From: Shinisaurus crocodilurus | Lineage: Eukaryota > Chordata > Lepidosauria > Squamata > Shinisauridae | Assembly (NCBI GenBank): GCA_021292165.1 | Contig: CM037878.1 | Location: 240,527,546-240,591,545 of the forward strand | Length of the DNA stretch: 64,000 bases | Reading direction: 5' to 3' | Shown here: positions 1 through 64,000 of the stretch, in pieces | How positions within the stretch are numbered: position 1 is the stretch's first letter | Layout of the letters: the number at the start of each line of letters is the position of its first letter | Position numbers and translations under genes: made by a program | Notes under the pieces: model-generated | The model's database searches: none | What the model was told of the DNA's origin: nothing | What the model saw: the letters and a program-made list of their open reading frames with translations, nothing else

Positions 1-54066
<54,066 letters not shown>

Positions 54067-54400
54067 TTGGCTCTTCTCTGAAAGCACCTAGACATCATGA
54101 AATTTGTATAAGTCATGAATTATATTTTTCCTTACAAAGCTTTAGTGCAATTTTAAGGTTTTGCTTTTGGGTAACCTAACATTTTGATTTTGAATGAATG
54201 TGTGCATGACTTGCGAGAGTGCACAAGTAAAATAAGCAAAATGTTTTTAAAATGTTTTGCCATGTATGAGGGATGCTAGGAAATGCAAAGTGCAATATTT
54301 TCCCTTAACTGGCAAACATGGGAGCTTGGATCAATGTTTAAAATAACTTACCTTATAGTAAAAACGTTGGTTCAAATAAATTTCTATACCTGCTATTTGC
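54067..54400 (+). other. DCAF6: DCAF6 3' UTR (extent inferred)
   Basis: This is AT-rich sequence from the stop to the likely cleavage site about 15-25 bases after the AATAAA at 54375-54380. It contains no repeat, unlike the DNA that follows. The end is an inference from the signal. Confidence 0.7.
54375..54380 (+). terminator. DCAF6: Poly(A) signal AATAAA
   Basis: A canonical hexamer 309 bases after the stop codon, followed by a GT-rich stretch (TGCATGTTTGTTGC) at 54398-54411 and a variant ATTAAA at 54417-54422. Confidence 0.75.
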
Positions 54401-54473
54401 ATGTTTGTTGCTTTCTATTAAAAGATGTGGTTGTTTTACATTGTGTCTGACTTTTCACTGTGACTATATAAGG

Positions 54474-54613
54474 CAGTGGTAGGGAATGTGTATCCCTCCA
54501 GATGTTGTTGGGAGTGTAACTCCCATCATCCCTCACCATGTGCTAAGCTGGCTTGAGCTGATAGGAGTTGCAGTCCAACAACATCTGGAGGGCCACATAT
54601 CCCCCCACTCCTG
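54474..54613. mobile_element. hAT MITE downstream of DCAF6
   Basis: CAGTGGTAGGGAATGTGTAT at the left, inverse of the right end CCACATATCCCCCCACTCCTG. The flanks share ATAAGGC on both sides (7-8 bp target duplication, border ambiguous by one base). The centre holds 'ctccagatgttgttgg' and its inverse. Confidence 0.82.
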
Positions 54614-54794
54614 ATAAGGCAACAAACCTATCAGTCTATTGGAGCATGTTACGTTCCTCTCTGACTACAGATATTTCATCCCCTCCCCCCCCCCCCAAGT
54701 GATCCTGTGAGGTTTTACCATAACTTTTAAGTAGCCTAGGAATGTTTGGCCTTCTTAAAATACAATTGGAATCTTCAATTTATTTTGTTTGCTT

Positions 54795-55680
54795 TGAATG
54801 TTAGATTTAAATGTTCAGGGACCCGCAGTAAACGCAGTGGTAAGTGCTCCAAAAAGGGGCCATGAAAAGTGGGGGTGGGGGTGGGAAGCCAATATCTCCA
54901 CTTTCTGGTGTAGCTGGAGACTTGGGGAAGTGTTGAAAAAGTGGAGAATACAGGGAAGTGTCAGTTTAACACTTAAAAGTGAGAGGGTCACATTGCCAAT
55001 GGGGTGGTATTGTTCCCCCCACTTCTGGTGCACCTACTTTTGCCACTTTCCCGTTTTGGGTGCTTTTCAATTGTCAACTCAGCAATTGGTCCCTGGCAAC
55101 TGTGCACAAATTAGCCTATATGCAGTCTTGCCTTGTCAGTTTCCATGTATGTTACCTACTCCATGTTGCTGCTCCTTTTGACAGCTGAAACATATAAAGA
55201 AATTGACCAGGCAAGACTACACATATCAGACAGCCATAAGAGTGCACTTGCAAGAGGCCAACAACAACAACAACAACAAAAAATTACGAACGCATCTGCA
55301 CATTTTTCTGGGACCAAAAAAAAAAAGGGGGTGGCAAACCCATGATGGTCGCTCCAAAGTGCTGCTTGGACATTGGTGGAGGGACTGTCAGTGGCGGTGA
55401 CAAGGGTGAGATCATGAAGAGCGGCAGGGTTTTTTGCTGCTCTTGCTGAGCGGCTCACTAACAGATCCCCACAACCCATTATTACTTTCCCAGGTTCAGA
55501 TGACATGACAACCCATCGTGGATTGAACAACTGCTAGAACAAGCCATGGGTTATAAGGCTGGCTTGTTGCTGAAAAATAAGCCACCATGCGGGATGCAGT
55601 CTAGGTTTAGATGACACAACAACCCACCATAGCTAGTTACCCATGATGGGTTGTTGTGTTATTCAAGCCAGGTCTTTGAT
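54795..55680. mobile_element. Foldback element, second copy (mainly one arm)
   Basis: It runs parallel to the right arm of the 46401-48349 element: CTTGGGGAAGTGTTGAAAAA, 'cacattgccaatgggg', GCAACTGTGCACAAATTAGC, GAAATTGACCAGGCAAGACT and 'agtgcacttgcaagagg'. The right end is GTTGTTGTGTTATTCAAGCC. Its left arm is absent, and the nested MITE is also absent, giving an empty-site comparison. Confidence 0.75.
55259..55279. repeat. (CAA)n microsatellite
   Basis: About seven CAA units within the foldback copy. Confidence 0.9.
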
Positions 55681-56974
55681 TCCTCAGTCCTGTTTAAAAA
55701 GAAAAGAACCTCACAGGACATAGCAATCTTGTTGGTAACAACATGGTAGCTTATCAGTTGGCAGACTGCCAGCATAACATTCAAATTTTGTATCACTTCT
55801 CTGGCCCTAGCCAAAGTAAAAAACACTATTATTTCTCTTTTACAGTTAACCCTTCTCACATCAGTCACTGTTCCAAACCACATCAACATGTATAACTTTC
55901 CCTCCAGTAAATACAGTTTCTTCACACAGCCTAAGACTGCAGCAGCCTTTTAAAGCTTTTTATGCACTGTAGGCTCATATTTGGCTTTTGATCCACTAAG
56001 ACACCTAGGACCTTTTCACATGTACTACTGCCAAGCCAGGTCTCCACCATCCTATACTAGTGCCTTTTGACTTTTTTTAGTACCTCAATGCAAAATTTTA
56101 TATTTATCTCTGTTGAATTTGATCTTGTTAGTTTGGGCTCAGTGTTCAAACCTGTGAAGATCCTGTAAAATCTTGATCCCATTTCCTGTGGTATTGGCTA
56201 TCTGCAAATTTGAGAAAAATCTTCTCTACACCCCCATCCCAGGTCATTTATAGAAATGTTGAACAGCATGGGGCCAAGGACCAGAGCCCTGCAGCACTCC
56301 ACTTGAGACCTCCCTCCAGGACATTGCAGAGCCATTAATGAGCACTTGTACGGTTACTGAACCAGCTGATATGCCTAACAGTAGTAGTGCCCAACCCACA
56401 GTTTACCATCTTGTCAGCAAGGATATCATGAAACCTTTTCAAATGCTTTGCTGATATCCAAATATACAGTATCTATGGAATTTCCATGAACTACCAAACT
56501 AGAAATTATCTCAAAAGAAGGGATAAGGTTGGTCCAACATGACTTATTCCTGATAAACTTATGTTGACTCCTACTAATAAATGAATTATTTTCTAGATGC
56601 TCACAGACTGACTGCTTAATAGCATTGCCAGGCTTACTGGTCTGTACTTTCCTGGATCATCCTTTTCCCTTTGTTGAAGATGGGCACAACATTCCCATCT
56701 CCAGCCTTCTGGCACCTCACCTATTCCCCAGGAATGCACAAAGATTACAGGCCGCAGCTCTGAAATAGTACCCACAAGCTCCTTCAGCACCTAATTCATC
56801 TGGCCTTGGAGACTTGAACTCATTCAAAGTAACTAGGTGTTCTCTAACCATCTCCTTACATAACCTGGGCTGCAAGTCCCTCCTTATATCATTTATTCTA
56901 CCCAACGCAGGTTGAACGCAACTCAGCTTGTGGGAGAAGAATTGAGGCAAAATAGGAGGAGGAGTTCTGCCCTT

Positions 56975-57172
56975 ATTGTCAGAGCAATAAGACAATGGAA
57001 TCAACTACCTAGGGAGGTGGTGGGCTCTCCCAGTCTGGAGGCATTCAAGGTGCGGCTGGACAGACATCTGTCAGAGATGCTTTGACCTGGATTCCTGCAT
57101 TGAGCAGGGGGTTGGACTCGATGGCCTTGTAGGCCCCTTCCAACTCTACTTTTCTATGATTCTATGATTCTC
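56975..57172 (+). mobile_element. CR1 LINE 3' end, sense, nested
   Basis: GGAATCAACTACCTAGGGAG then GGTGGGCTCTCCCAGTCTGG, through GGTTGGACTCGATGGCCTTG, to the terminal repeat TTCTATGATTCTATGATTCT. It is 5'-truncated and lies inside the antisense CR1. Confidence 0.88.
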
Positions 57173-57224
57173 TCCATCTCCTGTTAATTCAGCATTTTCC
57201 CTAAGCAGCAGACCTACGCTTTCT

Positions 57225-58135
57225 GTTATATTCTGAACATGCTGAAACTGAACCCCGACAAGACCGAGGTACTTCTGGTGGGGGACAAGGGGAGGTTAGG
57301 GGATGTTGACCTGGTGCTGAATGGAGTACATTTGCCCCTGAAGAACCAGGTTCGCAGCTTGGGGGTCATTTTAGACTCCCAGCTGTCCATGGAGGCTCAA
57401 GTGTCAGCTGTGAGCTGGGCAGCGCTGTATCAGCTCCATCTGATGCGGCAGTTGCGCCCCTACCTTCCTAATCATCTGCTCCCATCAGTGGTTCATGCCT
57501 TGGTCTCCTCTCGCCTAGACTACTGTAATGCGCTCTACGTGGGGTTACCCTGGAAGACAGTTCAGAAGCTTCAGCTAGTACAGAACGCGGCGGCTCACCT
57601 GGTTAAAGGCAGCTGCCGGCGTGATCACATCACTCCAGTGCTCAAAGAGTTGCACTGGCCACCAGTTGTTTGCCGAGCCGAACGCAAGGTGTTGGCGTTG
57701 ACCTTTAAAACCCTGTACGGCTCCGGTCCAGTTTATCTCAAGGAGTGCCTCCAGCAACATCAAGTAGGCTACTCAACAAGATCCGCCACGGATGGCCTTC
57801 TCCCTGTCCCATCAGCCAGAGAAACCAGGCTGGTGGGGACTAGGAGGAGTGCCTTTTCTGTGGCAGCCCCCAATTTATGGAACTCTCCCCAGTGACCTCC
57901 GCCACCCCTTCCTTGATTAGTTTCTGCCATACATTAAAAACGTGGCTTTTCAGGCAGGAATATGGGGTGGGTAGGATTTTTAAGTTTTGTACTGTTTTTA
58001 ATTGTTTTTTACACTTATTTTGTGTGGTTTTTTCCTTGTATTTTATTGGACTGTACATCGCTCAGAGTGACCGGATGACTGGCCAGATAGGCGATTCAAA
58101 AATATAATGAATAAATAAATAAATAAATAAATATT
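57225..58135 (+). mobile_element. L2-like LINE 3' portion with RT C-terminus
   Basis: A 657-bp open frame (57239-57895) encodes the C-terminal part of an L2/CR1-superfamily reverse transcriptase: MLKLNPDKTEVLLVGD, VRSLGVILDSQLSMEAQV, LDYCNALYVGLPWKTVQKLQ and VLKELHWPPV. The YADD region is upstream of the truncation. It is followed by a 3' UTR and an (AATAAATA)n tail at 58108-58133. The open frame suggests a fairly recent copy. Confidence 0.85.
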
Positions 58136-59702
58136 CTTGCTCCTAGCATAGCCAAAGAAGCCCCTTTTTGTTGTTTTTAGCATCCCTCACAAGCTTCAAC
58201 TCATTCTGAGCCTTAGCCTTCCTGACACCATCCGTACAAGTTCAGGCTACTCTATTGTGCTTCTCTTTGGTGAAGCACTCTATTGTGCTTCTCTTTCCTT
58301 CTTCCTTCTCCTTTACATGTCCCTTTTGAGTATTAAGTGCATCAGAGAGCTCCCTGTGCAGCCATACTGGCTTCTTTAAATAGCCCCCATTTTTCCTTCT
58401 CATGGGAATAGTGTGCAATTGTGCCTTCAAATATTTCATTTTTCAGGAACTCCCATCTCTCTTGAACTCCTTTTTCCTTCAAATTTCTAGCCCTGGGATC
58501 CTACCCAAGTTTTCTCTGAGCTTTTTGAAACCAGCTTTCCTAAAGTCCAAGGTACACTTCCAACTAATCGTGGTTTTCACAGCACTTGCTGTCATGAATT
58601 ACAAGATTACATGATCACTTTCCCTCAAGGTTCCTGCCACTTTCATTTCATCAGTTCTTGCCCATTGATCAGAATTAAGTCCAGGACGGCCTATCCCCTT
58701 GCTCCTCCTTCCACCTTCTGAGAGGTGAAGCTGTCAGCATGACAAGTCCAAAATTGCTTGGATGTAGCATTCTTAGACTTCCAGCAGATGTCAGGATAGT
58801 TGAAACCTCCCATTACTACTATGCTTACCTCTGTGAAATTTTTGTCACCTGTTTCAGGAAAGCACCATTCATGCCGGCTGGCTGGCTTGTAGTATACTGC
58901 TACAACAACATAACTCTTATTTCCGACTCCTACAGTCCTTACCCAAATGCTTTCAACATGGCTTTTGTTCTCAGATTCATGGATTTCCATACAGGTGTAT
59001 ACAATCTTTATATATAATGCTACTCTTCTCGTGTCCCTCCTCCATTATCTGCTGGGTTTATTCCTTTCAAATATACTATTCAATTGTTATATTCCAGTCA
59101 TAAATCTCATCCCACCAAGTCTCAGTGATACTTAATGGATCATATTTACCATCCTGTATTAGGATTTCAAGCTCCTGCTTGTTTCCCATACTCCATGTGT
59201 TAATGTGTAGATCTCAGAAGCCATGGGTGTTGCATGTTCCTGGTTTGCCTGCTGTATTTACCTGCAAATTACTGGGCACCCCCTCCACTTTCTTGCCTCA
59301 TTTGTCGGTTCTTGTTCCTAATACTTGGCTCAGTAGTTAGCTCTAGGCTTCTGCCACCTGCCCCAGGAGTTAGTTTAAAGCTTTCTTGATCAGGTTCACT
59401 GCCAAAAATATTCTTCTGTGATGGTATTGTGTAAAATAATAATAAATAATGTGTGAGGTGGCTTTCAGACCACCTGTTTCCTCCTAGCTAATCCATCATT
59501 AAACACCACTCTGTTCTTCTGCAGGATGTACTAATTTACAAATACTAATCTTTGGAAATGGAACCTGCTATATATCACCTGGGAGTTATTTTTCAACCAG
59601 AAAGTTTAGTTGTATACATATGCCATTATTCCTTCACTCTTCAATCTGAAAGGGTTTTAAAACAACAACAACACACACACAAAACAACCCTACACCCTAG
59701 AG

Positions 59703-59837
59703 CAGTGTTCTCCAACCTTGGGTCTCCAGATGTTTTTGGCCTACAACTCCCAGCATGCCCCAGCCAGCATAGCTGGCTGGGGCATGCTGGGAGTTGTAGG
59801 CCAAAAACATCTGGGGACCCAAGGTTAGAGAACACTG
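59703..59837. mobile_element. Palindromic hAT MITE with 8-bp duplication
   Basis: The arms CAGTGTTCTCCAACCTTGGG to CCAGCCAGC are the inverse of the second half, giving an almost perfect 135-bp hairpin. The flanks CCCTAGAG (59695-59702) and TCCTAGAG (59838-59845) match in 7 of 8 bases. It is a sibling of 6584-6685 with a longer stem. Confidence 0.9.
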
Positions 59838-60400
59838 TCCTAGAGCCAGTTACCATGGCAACTTCTCTGTCATCTTTAGAACGTCAGATATAAGACTTCA
59901 TTTTCAAACTATGAAGTCTAAACTAGGCCTGTCATCTGATTAAATAAATTTTAGTAGACTAAGGGTTGGATCCAGAAATGGGCTGCTGCTTGCAGAATGG
60001 GTCTTCCTGCATCTGCTCCCCGTTGCCGCCCTCCAAATTTCCTCCGGAGAGTCCCCCAACCTGTTTCTGGATCCAAACCAAATTGTATAAGTATTAGTCA
60101 ATTCATCTATTGATTACAATTGTATATAGGCAAAAGAAATAATTCAGAAGCAAGAAGTATACTTTGTTTTAAAAATAAGGCACCTATGTGCTGTTGCCAA
60201 CATCATTGTAGAAGAGGGCTTTCTTCCTATATGAAAGAAAATGAGTGCCTCCTTTAAGATGGTGCATGCTATCTACAGCTTTTGTAAGTGCTTGTATAAA
60301 ATAATAATCTGCTCCATTAAGCAGGATACTTTTTTCATCAAGGGATACCTTTTTAAAAAGGTATACCTTTCTAATCAATAATAGATTAAAAACATTTAGG

Positions 60401-60834
60401 GTGCAATCCAATAGGGGTGCCCATAACCCTCCGAACTCAGGATTACGGGCATCCCATGCAGAGCTGGAGGAGCGTGCAGGCGAAGGTTGCCTCCATGCTC
60501 CTCGCCTTGCAACTCAGCTCGCCGGCCAAATTGGCTGTCTTGCTGAGGCGCTTCAGAGTGGGAGGGAGCTCTTCAGAGCAGGAGGGATATGAGGCACCTG
60601 GCTGAGGCACTTCAGAACGGGAGGGATATGAGGGACTTCGTATCTTGGCAGTGCCTGTCTCTTTTCCTCCCCGCCTCCTGAACCCTGTCTTTCTGCACCA
60701 GCTGCAGGGGCAGGGGAGGTTGTTCCGAGCATGGAGACCCAGCTACAAGGTTGGAGTGATTTTCCGACCTTGTAGCTGGGTCTCTGAAAAATCCTATGGC
60801 CGTCTATGGCTATCTAGTGGCCATAGAATTGCAC
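60401..60834. mobile_element. About 434-bp non-autonomous DNA element, family copy 4
   Basis: The ends GTGCAATCCAATAGGGG and ATAGAATTGCAC are inverted. It contains CCGAACTCAGGATTACGGGC, tandem GAGGCRCTTCAGARYGGGAG blocks and a CCTTGTAGCTGGGTCTC palindrome near 60730-60785. This is the best-preserved member of the family that also includes 21999, 36681 and 45180. Confidence 0.7.
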
Positions 60835-61135
60835 TGCCCATTGACAAAAAAAAGTCATGATTTATCAGATTCCTGATTAATCAGATTCTAAACATTGCAA
60901 CACTGTTTAAAATCCAAATGAGGATCAAACATTGTTGAACTTGAATCTGAGAAGCAAATTCATCTTTAAAAGAGCTAAATACATTTCAAAACTGCAGCTG
61001 TGATCCTAAGCATAGTTGCTTGAATCTATGAAATGTATGGGACTGGGATGACCATTATGTGCTCATCCATTCTGTATTCTATTTGGTGGGATAAACACTC
61101 TTAAGCCTTTCACCCTCTGAATATATTCTCTAAAA

Positions 61136-61268
61136 CAGGTAGGCAACCCGGGCCCTCCAGTTGTTTTGGTCTACAACTCCCATAATCCTTGACTATTGTC
61201 CATGCTGGCTTGGGTTTGTGGGAATTGTAGTCCAAGACATCTGGAAGAAACCAGGTTGTCTACCCCTG
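61136..61268. mobile_element. hAT MITE
   Basis: CAGGTAGGCAACCCGGGCCC at the left and CAGGTTGTCTACCCCTG at the right are inverted. The flanks CTCTAAAA (61128-61135) and CTCTGAAA (61269-61276) match in 7 of 8 bases. Confidence 0.82.
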
Positions 61269-61276
61269 CTCTGAAA

Positions 61277-63220
61277 CATTTAGGTATTTTGCATAATAAA
61301 TGTGCCTTTACTTCTTGCATGCTTTCATGACCTTTTCCCTCAAGGTAGTGCTTCCATTGCAGAAGTAACCTCTTGTGGGTGGAAGATCTCAACAGGTAGG
61401 TGCAGACTTATTGGCAGTTTCTCAGCTCCAGGGGAATAACTCTTCCTGTCCCCCCGCCTCCACCCAGTTTGTCTCCTGTGAGTCTGCCTTCGTTTGGGAG
61501 CTTCAATGGATTGTATGAAGGTTGCCTTCGTTTTCTACTTTGCTTCTTCTTTTTCCATCTCATTCTGGATCCCGCCAGAAAGATCCATCCCAATTTAAGA
61601 AGGCCTGTATGCATGCAATCCTGCACCATCTCAGAGGTGATTGTGAGGTTTATGTTAAATAATAGTTCCACACCTTCTGTTTCCTCCTTTCTCTTTGAGT
61701 GTGCTATGGCTTTTTTCCAGACTTCTGTAGAGTTTACTCTCCCTTCTCACTCCTCAGTGGCAATTACATCACTCATGCTCTGTACTAGCTGTACTTAAAT
61801 AGAGGCATAGGAGAAGCCATTATTCTGCTCCTTGCCCTCTCTCTCTGATGCAATCTCATAGTGTGATGCAATCACAAAAGATACACATTATGCTGCCCTT
61901 TGCCCTTCCTTGCTCCACAAGTGTTCCAAACTCAAGACAACCCCCTACGGAACAGTTGTGCTAGGAGCTAGACATGTTCTAATCTCTAGTTTTGGAGAAT
62001 GTCATAGATGAGCCTGGGTCTGGCTTTGCATTGATCCAACCCAAAGTCCCTGATAGTCAATAGAAAAGTCACTGCCATCTTTTAAAGAGTGTTGTCAGAT
62101 TGCTTTACTTTTGCCTTCATACCTCCAGTTTGTTTCTTGCTGCCAGGCTAGCAACTCGATTCTCAGAATAGGGCTTGACTCAAAACTACTCTCCATGGAA
62201 ATGGAGAGAGCATCCTGACCCCTGAATGCCCCAGGCCATAGAATTCTCAGACATGCTAGGTTAATTCTCCCTGCGCCCAAGTGCAATCAGAAGAACACCC
62301 TGCCACTCATGAATTGACCATACCGAGAACCCTGAGCACCTTTGTGACCTCCTACCTAGCACCGAAAGCTCAGGATTGCTTCTGCATTCAGAAATGAACC
62401 TACAGGTTCACTTGGTGAATCTGCATGTGACCCCTTTGTTACACAATGGGAGTACAGTCCCATGTAAGTTTCCATGCATGAAAGGTAGAGCTGTGGATCA
62501 GCTCTTGGATTTTATGTATGGCCATATCCTATAGGGACTTGTTGCATGCATGGAACAGTTGTCCCTTGTATACAACATCCCTACATATACACAGAAGAGG
62601 ATTACTGGATAATAGCACATGTAATTTGTAATCTATTGTTTCTGTGTGTGTGTATTTTTTTAAATAATAGTGGGAATCAGCTGTTAACTTGTTTTTGGCA
62701 TTGCTCAGGGAAAGCTTTCATTAAGCTTCTCAGTGCTAATATCTCTTGTAGCTAGGAGAAGTTAGCACACGCATAGTATATTATATTGAAGCATTGTCTG
62801 TGTGCCAGTCACAATTATACCCATAGATACTAGGAGCCCACTGCATCACTCAGGTTGCTGTTCTGATAGCAAGACCATTGTTGTCAGGAGAAATGTTCAC
62901 TCTCAGAAAGTTCTATGGAGGTAAGCTTTAAACATCCTTTTGGTTCCCATTGTAATTCCTGATAGATCCGTGGCCTGTCTCCAAGTTTCTTAACATCATC
63001 TGGTAGCTCAGAGATTTCAACCTACTTAAGAACAGTTGTGACAATATATTGTGTACAAGAAAAACAGCATGCTTAGAACGAGGGAAAACATTTTCTCTTC
63101 CTTTGTATTGCTGCCTCCTGGCTTCAATTGCTAGTTGTTTACATGAAACCACTTTCCCTTCACAAGCTCATTTTTAATTCTTCAAAATACATTACTCCTT
63201 TAAAAACACACACCACACAG
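61277..63220. other. Downstream intergenic sequence, nothing assigned
   Basis: Ordinary AT-moderate DNA with short open frames lacking splice or codon support. In mammals the next gene is GPR161 on the opposite strand (recalled synteny), but I could not find a GPR161 exon here. Confidence 0.5.
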
Positions 63221-63331
63221 CAGGCATATAAGAAGCTCAGAGAAGTATGGTACTCCTGGCGTAGTGAAACTGCCTGTAACTCAAAATACACCATGTATGA
63301 AGCTATTAAAAAGATGACTGAAAGGAAATAA
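63221..63331 (+). other. Exon-like segment, unidentified
   Basis: After an ACACACCACACAG possible acceptor, 36 codons are open and end in TAA at 63329-63331. The peptide starts QAYKKLREVWYSWRSETACN and ends MYEAIKKMTERK. It is charged, rich in aromatic residues and lacks repeat character, so it reads like a genuine protein end. I do not recognise it. The polypyrimidine tract is weak, and no partner exon or poly(A) signal was established. It could be a last exon, a retrocopy fragment or chance. Confidence 0.3.
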
Positions 63332-63931
63332 TCTCTCTGTGTTTGTGTTGAATGGTGATGCGGCTGTCCAAGCGACTGTGAATTAAGGCGTAATAGTTCT
63401 TCCAGATTTAAAAAGTCAGAATAAAAGGGAGGGGTTCACATCTGCTTCTACATTCCTGATACCTTAAAGCAAAAAAACATACATCTGTTTATCAACCCTG
63501 ATATATACATATAAAAGAAATACTCTTGCAAATGTACAGTTTCACATTTTAAACTTGCTTAAATCATAGCGCCATCATGACTACAGGAATAAAATGGAGT
63601 TTGCTTCTGCTGCCCTGATGCTAAACAAACTTAGTTGGAAACAAGCATCCTTTAATTGTAGAAAACAGTAATATATATTTAAAGTAAAAATAATAAAATG
63701 AGCACCTGTAACCATCTACATGCCAGCCGCCCGCCCGTTGATTATAAAATGTTTTTAGAAATAAGAAAGGAAGCATGTAGGAAGCATGCTGCTCTGCAGC
63801 AAGTGTCGTTCGCTGGGCCTGTTTGCCATTGACCCCGTCACCTGCCACTCTCTTATTTCCAGCGGGGCTGCGCTGGACTTCAGGGCCCTGAACTTCAGCT
63901 CCAAGATCCAGCCCTAGTTGCACCATTATTC

Positions 63932-63954
63932 GTGTGTGTGTGTGTGTGTGTGTG
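63932..63954. repeat. (GT)n microsatellite
   Basis: About eleven GT units near the end of the window. Confidence 0.95.
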
Positions 63955-64000
63955 TTCACAAGTGTCTCAAGCTCAAATCAGCTTCTTGTGGGTGGAGGAC

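Larger units (their letters stand above)
55975..59400 (-). mobile_element. CR1 (L3-like) LINE body, antisense, interrupted
   Basis: On the minus strand the 5' part at 58138-59400 carries an endonuclease remnant with YVVVAVYYKPASRHE and VVMGGFNYPDICWKS (58691-58990). The 3' part at 55975-56975 carries RT remnants such as EVPEGWRW and DDPGKYRPVSLA (56593-56790). Both are broken by stops. The gap holds sense-strand LINE ends (56975-57172, 57225-58135), with a stub of the antisense element between them. The insertions are therefore younger than this CR1. Confidence 0.8.

Noticed and set aside
63621..64000. A GPR161 3' region on the minus strand
   Set aside because: Expected from recalled synteny, but no receptor-like peptide or splice site could be seen.

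Overview
The window is vertebrate nuclear DNA, most likely from a squamate reptile (a lizard). It holds nearly the whole of one host gene, DCAF6 (DDB1- and CUL4-associated factor 6, also called NRIP or IQWD1), on the + strand, filled and followed by transposable elements. The squamate inference comes from the repeat mix: CR1 and L2-like LINE ends, MIR-like CORE-SINEs, a tRNA-derived SINE, a 5S-rRNA-headed SINE, a DIRS element, and many hAT and Tc/mariner-type MITEs. It is an inference, not a species call.

DCAF6: seventeen constitutive-looking exons run from 712 to 54066, all with AG/GT splice borders and consistent reading phase. They encode about 795 residues. The first exons (roughly 50 residues, recalled from the mammalian protein) lie upstream of the window. 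In order the exons carry five N-terminal WD40 repeats (712-7847), a long Ser/Arg/acid-rich linker (10684-41612), a calmodulin-type IQ motif (45990-46128), two C-terminal WD40 repeats (50522-52605) and an acidic tail that stops at 54064-54066. A poly(A) signal sits at 54375-54380. An eighteenth, frame-neutral 168-bp exon at 23637-23804 is a probable alternatively spliced cassette.

Introns: the largest intron, 12319-35148, has absorbed a near-complete 6-kb DIRS tyrosine-recombinase retrotransposon (about 14847-20838) with terminal inverted repeats and the internal complementary region still readable. It also holds an APE-type LINE with a long open frame (about 29725-32440), which lies between hAT-like ends at 28887 and 33572. 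Other introns hold a 1.6-kb hAT element with a perfect 8-bp target duplication (39341-40975), a 1.9-kb foldback element with a MITE inside it (46401-48349), five copies of one Tc/mariner-type MITE, several palindromic hAT MITEs, and two C-rich minisatellites.

Downstream of DCAF6 (54400-64000) I find almost only repeats: a second foldback copy, an antisense CR1 body broken by sense LINE insertions, and hAT MITEs. One short exon-like segment at 63221-63331 could not be identified. No CRISPR, operon, prokaryotic or viral gene system is present. The most unusual items are the cassette exon, the complete DIRS architecture, the 5S-head/CR1-tail SINE and the foldback family.
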